61,315 bases of DNA from a virus, in the IMG/VR virus record IMGVR_UViG_3300020020_000031, positions 1-61,315 of that record. The stretch is one strand, 5' to 3'. Every line of letters starts with the position of its first letter. Positions within the stretch are counted from its first letter, which is position 1. A program made the translations under genes and the position numbers. The notes under the pieces are model-generated. The model was not told where the DNA came from, searched no databases, and was given only the letters and a program-made list of their open reading frames with translations. Below, piece after piece: positions 1-7,395 of the stretch.

Positions 1-138
1 CCGGAACTCCGTAAGAACGACCTCGTGGTGCATGAGTACCCGCAGATCTTCTCTCGTGAGTGGGGCGCTGTGATCGCGGACGAGTCCGACCGCTCTCTCC
101 TCCGGTTATCCGGCACGCCTACCCAAACGCGTCAAGGG
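1..138. repeat. Left copy of 138-bp terminal repeat
   Basis: These bases recur as the last 138 bases of the window with a single difference: T at position 12 against G at 61189, a synonymous change in an Arg codon of the SNF2 gene. The overlap shows that the two ends join, either as an assembly overlap of a circular or circularly permuted genome or as a genuine short direct terminal repeat. Confidence 0.95.
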
Positions 139-1290
139 ATGGAGATGATCCGGTTACGGGCGGACGGGCTTCGCCTCGCCATGACCGGGACGCCGACGCG
201 CGGACGGCCGCATCTGCTTTGGGGGACTCTCAACTGGCTAGACTCCAAAGCCCACCCGTCTTTCTGGAACTGGGTGGAGCTATTCTGGGAGCTAACCTCC
301 AATGGTTATTCCAACTACGTCATCGGCAAGCTACTACGGGAGGAGGATTTGTGGAGGAGCCTGGATCGCTACGTCCTGCGGCGAACCAAGGCCGAAGTGG
401 CGCCGGATCTTCCGCCCAAGACCTATGTTGGAACTCCGGCCATTCCGGGCGACGAAGACTCTCCCCATGGCGTTTGGCTTCCCATGGAAGGAGTGCAAGC
501 CAAGGCATACCGGGATATGCTGGAGACTAGCGTTGCAGATTTGGAAGATGGCTCGCGCGTTGAGGCCATCGGCATTCTGGCGGAGCTAACCCGCCTCAAG
601 CAGTTTGCTGGCGCCTCTGGCCGGGTGATCCTTAAGTTGGTCCGCTGCGAGGACTACTTCGAGTGCCCGGATGGACCGGAACCCCACCGCCACGAAAAGA
701 TGCAGTTCAACCCATCAATGCCTTCCAACAAGTTCGAGTACCTAGTGCAATTGCTAGACGAATTGGGATTCCCGGACGACCCCACTACTAAGGTCCTGGT
801 GGTCTCCCAGTTTACGGAGATGCTGGAGTTGTTCGCGCGAGAATTGCCCGCTCGGCTTCAGGCGCTCTCCGCTCACTCCGGGACTCCGATCAAGCCGGAG
901 CAGCGCCCGGTACTCCTGACCGGAGCGCAGACAGGAAGCAAGCGTGAGAACGCCATAGCGGCCATGAACGAACCGGTTGGCAGCGGAGCTCACCTGATGC
1001 TTCTCCAAACCAAGACTGGAGGCGTAGCGATCACTTTGGACCGGGCGGATGTCATGGTGTTCCTGGACGAGACCTGGATTCCAGACGATCAGGAGCAAGC
1101 CGAAGACCGCATTCACCGGGTCTCTCGCCCCCGTCCGGTATTCTACCACTACTTGCGGAGCCTAGATTCTGTGGATCTTGGGATCGCACTTACCAATGCA
1201 GAAAGAGAGAGTGTCAGCAAACGCCTCCTGGACGGTAGGCGAGGAGTAGAGTATGCGCGAGCAGTACTCAAGAGGACTCGGGAGTTGTGA
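1..1290 (+). CDS. SNF2-family DNA helicase, C-terminal part (gene wraps from window end)
   Basis: This is the C-terminal 429 residues of a superfamily 2 SNF2-type ATPase whose N-terminus lies at 60398-61177; joined, it is about 689 aa. Visible motifs are motif II (IADESD), motif III-like (MTGTPTRG), and a RecA-like lobe 2 ending with the motif V/VI region (LLQTKTGGVAIT, then QAEDRIHR). A small Cys/His cluster lies between the lobes (CEDYFECPDG). The reading frame is open from base 1, so no start codon should be sought here. Such phage enzymes are thought to act on replication or recombination intermediates. The next small gene begins one base after the stop. Confidence 0.9.
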   Translation, partial: PELRKNDLVVHEYPQIFSREWGAVIADESDRSLLRLSGTPTQTRQGMEMIRLRADGLRLAMTGTPTRGRPHLLWGTLNWLDSKAHPSFWNWVELFWELTSNGYSNYVIGKLLREEDLWRSLDRYVLRRTKAEVAPDLPPKTYVGTPAIPGDEDSPHGVWLPMEGVQAKAYRDMLETSVADLEDGSRVEAIGILAELTRLKQFAGASGRVILKLVRCEDYFECPDGPEPHRHEKMQFNPSMPSNKFEYLVQLLDELGFPDDPTTKVLVVSQFTEMLELFARELPARLQALSAHSGTPIKPEQRPVLLTGAQTGSKRENAIAAMNEPVGSGAHLMLLQTKTGGVAITLDRADVMVFLDETWIPDDQEQAEDRIHRVSRPRPVFYHYLRSLDSVDLGIALTNAERESVSKRLLDGRRGVEYARAVLKRTREL

Positions 1291-1291
1291 C

Positions 1292-1468
1292 GTGATCTGG
1301 ATCGCGGCGCTGGTCGGGATGGTTCCTGCGCTGATCTTTGCATACCTCATGGGAGTCCGGACGGAGCGCGGACGCCACGCCCGTTGGGCCGCTATCCAGG
1401 AGGTCGTGAAGGAGGATCGTCGTCGCACGGGCGGGATTGTCTTGAGGAAACTTCGAGTGGTGCGCTAG
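1292..1468 (+). CDS. Small single-pass membrane protein
   Basis: A GTG start one base after the helicase stop gives a 58-residue protein with one strongly hydrophobic segment at about residues 2-20 (WIAALVGMVPALIFAYLMG), followed by a basic, Arg-rich cytoplasmic tail. GGAG at 1281-1284 is an acceptable ribosome site. A longer reading starting at 1253 would overlap the helicase and has no better site. Function is unknown. Confidence 0.55.
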   Translation: MIWIAALVGMVPALIFAYLMGVRTERGRHARWAAIQEVVKEDRRRTGGIVLRKLRVVR

Positions 1469-1529
1469 CGCCAAAACAGTTCGGGCCAGTACAAAGTAAG
1501 AAGACCAATCCCCCTGGGAAGGAAAAGCA

Positions 1530-1997
1530 ATGGCTAAGCAATACACCGACGAGGAAATTCTCGCGTACAACGACAAGGCAACAACCGCCGTCCAGGAGCG
1601 CTACGCGGACTGGCTGATCGAGAAGCTCGCAATCGAGTTTCCGAACACCAAGGCCGAAGGCGCATTCCGCGAGGCCGTCCGGGTGGCAACTGCGCTGCGG
1701 TCAATCTTCCAGGCCAGTCCGGAGAACCAGGAAGCGCGCGAGGAGTCCCGCGCGGAGCGCGCGGAAGAGAAGGCCGAAAAGCCCAAGGCCACAAAGGCGA
1801 CGCGGGGCAAGGCGGCCAAGGCGGAGCCCGACGAGGACGAGGCTCCTCCGGCGAAGGCCAAGCCTGCCAAGCGTTCCGCCAAGGCTGCGAAGCCGGTCGC
1901 GAACGAGGACGAGGAAGACACCGCCGTAGCTCCGGCGCCCCGGAAGTCGGCGCCGCGTAAGGCCTCCGCGCGGTCAGGCGCTGCTGCTCCGTTCTAA
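1530..1997 (+). CDS. Lys/Ala-rich protein with an SSB-like C-terminal Pro-Phe
   Basis: The 155-residue protein has a folded-looking N-terminal third (residues 1-70, predicted helical) followed by a long, low-complexity Lys/Ala/Glu/Pro tail of about 85 residues, and ends in AAAPF. The tail resembles the disordered linker of the SSB encoded at 5112, and the terminal Pro-Phe recalls the SSB tip that docks partner proteins. No enzymatic motif is visible. It could be a DNA-binding or replisome-docking protein; that is inference from composition only. A good ribosome site (GGAAGG) precedes the ATG. Confidence 0.65.
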   Translation: MAKQYTDEEILAYNDKATTAVQERYADWLIEKLAIEFPNTKAEGAFREAVRVATALRSIFQASPENQEAREESRAERAEEKAEKPKATKATRGKAAKAEPDEDEAPPAKAKPAKRSAKAAKPVANEDEEDTAVAPAPRKSAPRKASARSGAAAPF

Positions 1998-2031
1998 GCC
2001 CTGCCTACATGAACGGTAAATAGCGCCATTT

Positions 2032-2067
2032 GGGGGAGGAGTAGTCGTGCCGGATTGCTCCTCCTCC
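2032..2067 (+). terminator. Stem-loop upstream of the tRNA-like gene
   Basis: A 10-bp stem (2032-2041 with 2058-2067, one G-T pair) encloses a 16-base loop. No T tract follows, so it may be a weak terminator or an RNA-processing hairpin for the tRNA-like gene that begins at 2073. Confidence 0.45.
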
Positions 2068-2072
2068 GCTTG

Positions 2073-2158
2073 GGAGATATAGAGTAATGGAAGTCTGCGC
2101 TGGCCACTCGCTGCAAACCCGTGGACCAGAGGTGGCGGTTCGATTCCGCCTGTCTCCC
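2073..2158 (+). tRNA. tRNA-Cys(GCA)-like RNA with an elongated anticodon arm
   Basis: The acceptor stem is GGAGATA (2073-2079) with TGTCTCC (2151-2157), one T-G pair. The T arm is canonical: GGCGG, TTCGATT, CCGCC (2134-2150). The D region contains a GG pair in its loop, but its stem is only three pairs in a shifted register (AGA 2081-2083 with TCT 2094-2096). The expected anticodon stem CTGG/CCAG (2100-2103, 2126-2129) is extended inward by CCAC/GTGG with a bulged A2125 and two mismatches, closing on a 7-base loop CTGCAAA whose anticodon would be GCA (Cys). The total of 86 nt is too long for a normal Cys tRNA. CCA is not encoded. It may be a functional variant, an interrupted tRNA or a decayed one. 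Confidence 0.55.
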
Positions 2159-2160
2159 CG

Positions 2161-2190
2161 AAACCCTTACCCCCAAGGGTTTGAGAGAGG
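2161..2190 (+). promoter_or_regulatory. Leader hairpin plus GAGAGAGGGA ribosome site for the Cas4-like gene
   Basis: A perfect 8-bp stem AAACCCTT/AAGGGTTT (2161-2168, 2175-2182) with a C-rich loop lies directly after the tRNA-like gene and directly before the ribosome site at 2183. The arrangement hairpin then GAGAGAGGGA then start codon is the same as in the right-arm leaders at 54718-59422. Confidence 0.55.
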
Positions 2191-2199
2191 GAACCGTCC

Positions 2200-3375
2200 A
2201 TGCAACCTACGGAAATGATCAAACCTCCGCCCAAGATAAGAGCCAGCGAGCGCGTAGCCTTTCAACGGTGCCAAGCCGCTTGGTGGTGGCGTCACCGGGA
2301 AGGACTAGTTCGCAAGGCCACGCCAACGGATGCCTTGTGGTTCGGGACCGGAGTCCATCTAGCCCTAGCGCTCTGGTACTGTGGGCCCGGTAAGAAGCGG
2401 GGACCGGAGCCAGCGGAGACTTGGGACAACTACGCCAAAGAGATGGAGTTGGCGTTTGTCCGGACTGATGACGGCTTTGATGATGAGGCCGTTGCTAAGT
2501 ATGTAGACGCGCGCGAGCTCGGGATCGCAATGCTGGAAGGATACCGCGCACTCTACGGGAAGGATGAGGATTGGTTGGTGGTGGCGCCGGAGAGGCAATT
2601 CAAGCTATCTATCCCTTGGCCCGCCAACGCTGTCAATTTCTGGGATGCTGCCTCCGTGGACCCCAGCTTGGTCATGGCAGAGCTAGTAGGGACCTATGAC
2701 TTGGTCTTGCAGAGCGCTCGGACTCTCCGATACTGGCTAGGGGAGCACAAGACAGCTAAGGCTATCATGACCCGTCACTTGGCGATGGACAACCAAGCCG
2801 GAACCTACTGGGCCACCGCCAACAGCGAGCTCCAACGCGAAGGCTTGCTCCCGGATGGAGAGTTCCTGGCGGGGATCATCTACAACTTCCTGCGCAAGGG
2901 AATGCCGGACGACCGCCCCAAAGACGCCGAAGGCTACGGGACCAACAAGCCGCTGAAATCTCATTATGTTGCGGCGCTTGAAGGCGCGGAGTATCTGCCG
3001 GTTGGAGTCCCCAAGATCACCGGCAAGGAATCGTTGGCGACATTGGAGAAGTATGCGGATGATCTTAGGATGGTTGTTCTTGGGGAGCGCTCCAAAGTCC
3101 AGCCGAAGCCTTTGTTCGAGCGCTACGAGGTTCACCGTACCCGCCCGGAGCGCCGGAGCCAACTACTCCGCGTACAGCAAGACGCGCTCCAAATGGAACT
3201 CCTCCGGGATGGCCTCCTGACTCCTACCAAGAGCGCTACCCGGGAATGCTCCTGGTGCCAGTACTATGATATGTGCGAGCTACAGGAGCGCGGCGGAGAC
3301 TGGGAGTCGCTACGAGATATGGCGTACCGCATTGAGGACCCGTACGCCGACCACCGTAAGTCTACGGACGAGTGA
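2200..3375 (+). CDS. Cas4/RecB-like PD-(D/E)XK exonuclease with an iron-sulphur cluster motif
   Basis: The 391-residue protein has the nuclease core GTYDLVL followed by GEHKTAK (the D and ExK of the PD-(D/E)XK fold) around residues 165-190. It also has the Cas4/AddB-type cysteine set: one Cys near the N-terminus (FQRCQ, about residue 25) and CSWCQYYDMC near the C-terminus, which should hold a 4Fe-4S cluster. This family resects double-stranded DNA ends in phage recombination. It lies in one run with an HhH protein, a Sak4-like ATPase and SSB, which fits a single-strand annealing recombination module. The start is preceded by GAGAGAGGGA. Confidence 0.85.
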   Translation: MQPTEMIKPPPKIRASERVAFQRCQAAWWWRHREGLVRKATPTDALWFGTGVHLALALWYCGPGKKRGPEPAETWDNYAKEMELAFVRTDDGFDDEAVAKYVDARELGIAMLEGYRALYGKDEDWLVVAPERQFKLSIPWPANAVNFWDAASVDPSLVMAELVGTYDLVLQSARTLRYWLGEHKTAKAIMTRHLAMDNQAGTYWATANSELQREGLLPDGEFLAGIIYNFLRKGMPDDRPKDAEGYGTNKPLKSHYVAALEGAEYLPVGVPKITGKESLATLEKYADDLRMVVLGERSKVQPKPLFERYEVHRTRPERRSQLLRVQQDALQMELLRDGLLTPTKSATRECSWCQYYDMCELQERGGDWESLRDMAYRIEDPYADHRKSTDE

Positions 3376-3377
3376 TC

Positions 3378-3424
3378 TAGCCCCACCTATCCGGAGCGCG
3401 TACGCTTCACGTTACGAGAGAGGG
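3378..3424 (+). promoter_or_regulatory. Putative promoter and ribosome site for the HhH protein gene
   Basis: TAGCCC (3378-3383), a 17-base spacer and TACGCT (3401-3406) match the -35/-10 pattern seen repeatedly in the right arm (TAGCCA or TTTGCG, 17 bases, TANNNT). A GAGAGAGGGA ribosome site follows immediately before the ATG at 3429. No strong AGCGAG hairpin is present here. Confidence 0.45.
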
Positions 3425-3428
3425 AACG

Positions 3429-3983
3429 ATGGAAGACTACAACGCTAAGCATGTTGCACCGCCTGCGCCCCCGGAGATTGATCCCGAGCTCGCGCAGTTG
3501 GAGGCGGGCAAGAGTCAGGCGCGTACCTTCATGGAGCGCGTGCTAGCCAATCTCGGCCGGAAGGGGAAAGGGAAGCCGTCCCTGGGTCCGGTAGGAAAGG
3601 CGAAGCACGGCTCTCAGCCTAACGAGGAGCGGTGGCGGCGCCGCGCGATAGCCCGGTACGGGACTAACCCCGATCCCAAGAAGACTCCCCATGGGCGCCT
3701 GGGGCGGGCCAAGGCCGTGAAGTCCAAGACCCGCTCGCAGATCCAATACCAACTCAAGCAGGATGCGCGCAAAGCGCTCTCGCGCATTCGGGTGACGCGC
3801 CTCATGACGGATTGCCCGGATATGAAGTATGTAGCAAGCGTTCCGGGACTCGGGAACGTCTGGCAACTGTGCCAGGCCTCTACTCCCACCATTCATGAAA
3901 TCTCTGGGCTAGGTCCCAAGCGCCGGAAGGCAATCCACGACTACCTCGCGAGCAAGAACGTTCCTTGCAAGTGGGTGCCGTAA
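3429..3983 (+). CDS. Basic DNA-binding protein with C-terminal helix-hairpin-helix
   Basis: The 184-residue protein is rich in Lys and Arg over its middle section and ends with a helix-hairpin-helix signature (IHEISGLGPKRRKAIHDYL, about residues 155-175), a non-specific DNA-backbone binding element. The context between a Cas4-like nuclease and a Sak4-like ATPase suggests a role in handling recombination intermediates. No catalytic motif was found, so a more precise role cannot be given. The stop TAA overlaps the next ATG (TAATG). Confidence 0.65.
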   Translation: MEDYNAKHVAPPAPPEIDPELAQLEAGKSQARTFMERVLANLGRKGKGKPSLGPVGKAKHGSQPNEERWRRRAIARYGTNPDPKKTPHGRLGRAKAVKSKTRSQIQYQLKQDARKALSRIRVTRLMTDCPDMKYVASVPGLGNVWQLCQASTPTIHEISGLGPKRRKAIHDYLASKNVPCKWVP

Positions 3984-4243
3984 TGGCCACCGTTTACGAC
4001 ATCCCCCGGCCGGACGACATTCTTGATGGAAGCTTGACCGTTAAGGAGGTCCAATATCTGTTAGGGCTGATAGCAGATAATCTTTCTGACGCGCAGGCCG
4101 AGATTGGGAATGTTCTTGTGGGATCTATAGATGCAAAGGATGTGAAGACCAATTTGATGCACGCGGCGATAGCACAAGCTCATTCGACTCAGGCTCAAAG
4201 TCTTACCTTGTATCTAGTCTTGTGCGGACGGTTGGAACGATAA
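3983..4243 (+). CDS. Small hypothetical protein in the recombination module
   Basis: The 86-residue protein begins at the ATG overlapping the previous stop. It appears mostly helical with an acidic N-terminus; no known motif was recognised. Its stop again overlaps the next start (TAATG at 4241-4245), implying translational coupling with the Sak4-like ATPase, so it is probably expressed as part of the recombination operon. Confidence 0.6.
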   Translation: MATVYDIPRPDDILDGSLTVKEVQYLLGLIADNLSDAQAEIGNVLVGSIDAKDVKTNLMHAAIAQAHSTQAQSLTLYLVLCGRLER

Positions 4244-5091
4244 TGGCTACCGAGCGTAAGGGAATGACCACCCGGGAGTTTGAAGCCGGTCTGTTCGACC
4301 TAGACGGCTCCAGCGAGTATTGGAATATTCTGCTGTACGGCGACTCCGGTTGCGGCAAGACCGTCCTGGCTGGCTCGCTACCGGGGCGGGTACTCTACCT
4401 CGCCGGCGAGCCCGGATATATCAGCGCCGCGCGGGCAGGTGGGGGTAAGGGGACCGTCCGTTTGGTTCCGGATGCCGCTACGGCTGCGTCTGCAGTAGCT
4501 TGGTTAGAGGCGGGCGGAGCTAAGCGGTATGATTGGATCGTGCCGGATGGTATCAGTACGATGCAGAATAAGTTTCTGTTGGGATACGCAGCGGAGGCTT
4601 TCGACGCCAATCCCGCTAAGCGGGCCCACCGGAACCTTCCCGACAAGCCGGACTACTTTAATGCCCAAAACTTTATGAAGTCTTGGGCATCCCGGCTTGT
4701 GGATCTCCCTTGTAACGTTTTGTTCACCGGTCACGCTATGCGGCCGGAGGACGAGAATGGCGAGACCCTTGTCTATCCCGGAATCCAGGGCAAGGGTTAT
4801 GAGGTTAGCAATTACATTTCCGGTTTGATGCACGAAGTCTGGTATATGGCGACCCGGGTTGTAGAGGTGGGCGGGGAAGCGCGGCAGGTGCGGCGCCTAC
4901 TCTTCCAACACTACGTTGACCCGGTTAACGAGACCCGCTACTTCGCCAAGGATGACTCCGACACGTTGGGGCGCTTCGCAACCGTACGCGACCCCGACAA
5001 CCCCGATGGTGTGATGATGCCCGAGCTTATCGCGCTGATGAACGGGGAACCGTTGCCGGGTACCAAAAAGCCACGCAAGGCGCGCGGCTAA
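4243..5091 (+). CDS. Sak4-like RecA-fold ATPase (single-strand annealing recombinase)
   Basis: The 282-residue protein carries a Walker A motif (GDSGCGKT, about residues 31-38), a Walker B-like stretch (YDWIVPDG) and the later strand FTGHAMRP, matching the compact RecA-like core of phage Sak4-type proteins. That family promotes annealing with help from a cognate SSB, which is encoded immediately downstream, and an exonuclease, encoded upstream. The C-terminus is basic (KKPRKARG). The start ATG at 4243 was chosen because it overlaps the upstream stop; the upstream alternative at 4222 would lie inside the neighbour. Confidence 0.8.
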   Translation: MATERKGMTTREFEAGLFDLDGSSEYWNILLYGDSGCGKTVLAGSLPGRVLYLAGEPGYISAARAGGGKGTVRLVPDAATAASAVAWLEAGGAKRYDWIVPDGISTMQNKFLLGYAAEAFDANPAKRAHRNLPDKPDYFNAQNFMKSWASRLVDLPCNVLFTGHAMRPEDENGETLVYPGIQGKGYEVSNYISGLMHEVWYMATRVVEVGGEARQVRRLLFQHYVDPVNETRYFAKDDSDTLGRFATVRDPDNPDGVMMPELIALMNGEPLPGTKKPRKARG

Positions 5092-5111
5092 CCCTGAGGA
5101 GGGAACCAAGA

Positions 5112-5741
5112 GTGCCGAAGATCAATTGGGCCGGAGCGGATGAGGACGAACTCATTACCGCTGACGACATCGACAGCGCCGAGGACGGCTACCAGGCGTA
5201 TACCGGAGACGTTCCGCCCGGTGGCGTGTACCGCTTCAATTGGAGGCGGGGCATGTACGCCGAGTTCAATTCCGGCAATCAGGGGCTGAACGTCCTTTGG
5301 CTCCTGGATGGCTCCTGGAAATCCGCCCATCGCAAGTTCGAGGGCTGCCCGCTTTGGGACCGCGTTGTCATGACCAAAGCCTCCGCCGCATTCGTGAAGG
5401 CGTTCGCGGCCGGGATTGGTGTCTCGGCAAGCGATCTCGTCGGCAAGGTCGTCGTGGACGAGGACGGGACGGTCACCAAGATCGGGCGTAAGACGATGAA
5501 CGAAGACGTCGCCGTATACATCGCGGTCAAGCCGGGCGAATACAACAATGTGACGCGCCTGGAGGTCGCGGGGACCGGCTACCAAATCGTTGAGACCGAC
5601 GACGAGCCGGACGAGCCGGACGAGGAGGAGGCGCGCCCAGCCTCCAAGCCGGCGAAGACGGCGAAGACGGCTGCCAAGAAGGCAACCGCAAAAGCAGGCA
5701 AAGGCAAGAGCAAAGCGGACGACGACGAGCCGCCGTTCTAG
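5112..5741 (+). CDS. ssb: Single-stranded DNA-binding protein with canonical acidic tip
   Basis: The 209-residue protein has an OB-fold-sized N-terminal domain (residues 1-160), an acidic stretch (DEPDEPDEEE), a Lys/Ala-rich disordered linker, and ends with DDDEPPF, very close to the bacterial SSB tip DDDIPF that recruits repair and replication proteins. The N-terminal domain is not obviously homologous to bacterial SSB by eye and resembles actinophage ssDNA-binding proteins. It starts at a GTG with GGAGGGAACC upstream, 20 bases after the Sak4-like gene, consistent with joint function. Confidence 0.8.
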   Translation: MPKINWAGADEDELITADDIDSAEDGYQAYTGDVPPGGVYRFNWRRGMYAEFNSGNQGLNVLWLLDGSWKSAHRKFEGCPLWDRVVMTKASAAFVKAFAAGIGVSASDLVGKVVVDEDGTVTKIGRKTMNEDVAVYIAVKPGEYNNVTRLEVAGTGYQIVETDDEPDEPDEEEARPASKPAKTAKTAAKKATAKAGKGKSKADDDEPPF

Positions 5742-5758
5742 CCCTTTGCTGGTGAACC

Positions 5759-5794
5759 GGGGACGAGCGGGGGTTGGGCCTGCTCGTCCCCTTT
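5759..5794 (+). terminator. Intrinsic terminator after ssb
   Basis: A 10-bp stem GGGGACGAGC/GCTCGTCCCC (5759-5768, 5782-5791) with a 13-base loop is followed by TTT. It closes the recombination operon. The TTT tract also forms part of a possible -35 element for the next transcript. Confidence 0.8.
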
Positions 5795-5840
5795 CCCCAG
5801 GGACCTAATGAGAGTATCATCAGCAAGGTAAGAGAGGGAG
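5792..5840 (+). promoter_or_regulatory. Putative promoter downstream of the ssb terminator
   Basis: TTTCCC (5792-5797), a 17-base spacer and TATCAT (5815-5820, five of six to TATAAT) precede a GAGAGGGAGC ribosome site and the ATG at 5842. Transcription would restart directly after the terminator. Confidence 0.5.
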
Positions 5841-5841
5841 C

Positions 5842-6060
5842 ATGACGGCCAAGACTCGGAAACGGAAACCAATTGTTGAGGTTCCCCTCATCAGTATCTA
5901 TCCTGGGTGCTGTAATCCGTATCCGGATGCAACGTTCGTCAACCAGAAGCTAGTCAAGCTGGTCGCTCATCATAGGGGTCCGCAATGCAAAGGATTCCTA
6001 GAGCCTATGTCGATAGAGGACTGGAATGCTAGTATTACCCTACGAAGAGATGAGCGATGA
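5842..6060 (+). CDS. Small hypothetical protein
   Basis: The 72-residue basic protein begins after a GAGAGGGA ribosome site. It contains three Cys (GCCNP, QCKG) and His pair AHH that could bind zinc, but no family was recognised. Its stop overlaps the next start (ATGA), so it is likely the first gene of a translationally coupled set running to the nucleotide cluster. Confidence 0.55.
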   Translation: MTAKTRKRKPIVEVPLISIYPGCCNPYPDATFVNQKLVKLVAHHRGPQCKGFLEPMSIEDWNASITLRRDER

Positions 6061-6329
6061 GCACGCCATCCGACACTTGGAACTCCGACACGGTAACCCT
6101 GCCGGCGCTATCCTCTCCCGCGCCTTTGAAATCCGACCGGGATACGTCCTGGCGACCCGGTACGGATGGGGAGTTCTACACCGGCGACTGCATGGCGGAC
6201 GAGCCGACAACCACTCCCACGGATGAATGCGAATACGAGTTCATTTTCCGGCTAGCGGATAAGCACCCGCGCGCTATCGCTTGCACGACTCATGGTTGGA
6301 CTGGGGTGATATACGATGATGGAGGGTGA
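6057..6329 (+). CDS. Small hypothetical protein
   Basis: The 90-residue protein has a Thr/Ser/Asp-rich first half and a more ordered second half (YEFIFRLADKHPRAIACTTH), compatible with a small two-layer fold. Its start ATG overlaps the upstream stop by four bases, and it overlaps the following gene by 14 bases. No function is recognised. Confidence 0.5.
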   Translation: MSTPSDTWNSDTVTLPALSSPAPLKSDRDTSWRPGTDGEFYTGDCMADEPTTTPTDECEYEFIFRLADKHPRAIACTTHGWTGVIYDDGG

Positions 6330-6588
6330 GGGATTTCCGCTGCCTCCGGGCCGGACTCTCTTGGACTTTATGTGGGACGATCTCCTGGATTGCATAACGC
6401 AATTAATGGAGAGCGAAGACCTCGTCATGGATGACCCGGACCTCAACCGCCTCAAGGGGCGGGCTGAAGGGATCTCTTGGTGCATCGGAGTGCTTACGCA
6501 GAGCCCACGGCCGGTTGATATCAATGAGGTTAAGGCGGAAGCTATGGAGCGTTGGGAGGAGAGGGAACGTGAGCCTGTTAAAGCGTAA
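6316..6588 (+). CDS. Small helical hypothetical protein
   Basis: The 90-residue acidic protein seems mostly helical, with regularly spaced Leu, Ile and Met and a charged C-terminus. It overlaps both neighbours, as is normal in this compact operon. No motif or family was recognised. Confidence 0.55.
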   Translation: MMEGEGFPLPPGRTLLDFMWDDLLDCITQLMESEDLVMDDPDLNRLKGRAEGISWCIGVLTQSPRPVDINEVKAEAMERWEEREREPVKA

Positions 6589-7393
6589 GCGCAAGCGCCC
6601 ATTAGCTGTGGCGGTCTTGGGCTCCGGGCCAGCTGGCCTATTCGCCGCGCAGGCGGTGTACGATACCGGGAACATCGTCGAAATCTACGCGCGTGGCGAG
6701 CGCTCCGCGCTATACGGCGCCCAGTACCTCCATGAGCCGGTCCCGGGACTGGACTGCGGGGAGCGCCAGGTCGTGGACTATATCCTCAAGGGCACTCCCG
6801 AAGGCTACCGGCGCAAGGTATACGGGGATGGGGCCACGTTCGCGGTATCTCCTGAGGTATTGTCGCCAAGACATGCCGCTTGGAATATCCGCTCCGCTTA
6901 CGGTCATGCCTGGGATCGGTTCAGTCCGCATATGGATAAGGTGGAGATCACCACCGGATGGCTCGAGCGGCTCAAACTGTTCAAGGAGGAGTTCGACCTG
7001 GTGGTCTGGAGCATTCCGCTAGCTCCATTCTGCGTTGGTGGGCATAGCTGCTGGTCGCAAGCGGTCTGGGCGCAAGGCGACGCGCCGGAGTTGGACATGT
7101 ACTGTTCGGTAGCCGTGGAGCCGTGGACTGTTGTCAACAATGGGGAAGAGTCCCCGCGTTGGTACCGTGCTAGCAACGTCTTCGGTCATCGTACAGCGGA
7201 GTGGCCGGAGTTCCCCAAGCCTCCGGTTGCCGGAGCGGTGAAGGTCCACAAGCCGGTAACTAACAATTGCACTTGCTGGCCTCAGTTGGGTGGGGCGCCG
7301 GTACTCCGCGTTGGCCGGTACGGAACCTGGATCAAGGGTGAGCTATCCCACCAGGCTTACTTCCGGACCCGTAGCGCGCTGGAAGCGATGTAG
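6569..7393 (+). CDS. FAD/NAD(P)-binding oxidoreductase-like protein
   Basis: The 274-residue protein opens with a Rossmann dinucleotide-binding motif after a basic start (VLGSGPAGLFAA, about residues 16-27), then an acidic residue at the end of strand 2 (VEIYARGERS). It is short for a flavoprotein, with one nucleotide-binding lobe and a Cys/His-rich second half (GGHSCWSQ, NNCTCWPQ). The GTG start follows GAGAGGGA and overlaps the preceding gene. It sits beside HAD and SDR genes, suggesting a small redox or nucleotide-modifying pathway. Substrate is unknown. Confidence 0.7.
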   Translation: MSLLKRKRKRPLAVAVLGSGPAGLFAAQAVYDTGNIVEIYARGERSALYGAQYLHEPVPGLDCGERQVVDYILKGTPEGYRRKVYGDGATFAVSPEVLSPRHAAWNIRSAYGHAWDRFSPHMDKVEITTGWLERLKLFKEEFDLVVWSIPLAPFCVGGHSCWSQAVWAQGDAPELDMYCSVAVEPWTVVNNGEESPRWYRASNVFGHRTAEWPEFPKPPVAGAVKVHKPVTNNCTCWPQLGGAPVLRVGRYGTWIKGELSHQAYFRTRSALEAM

Positions 7394-7395
7394 CT

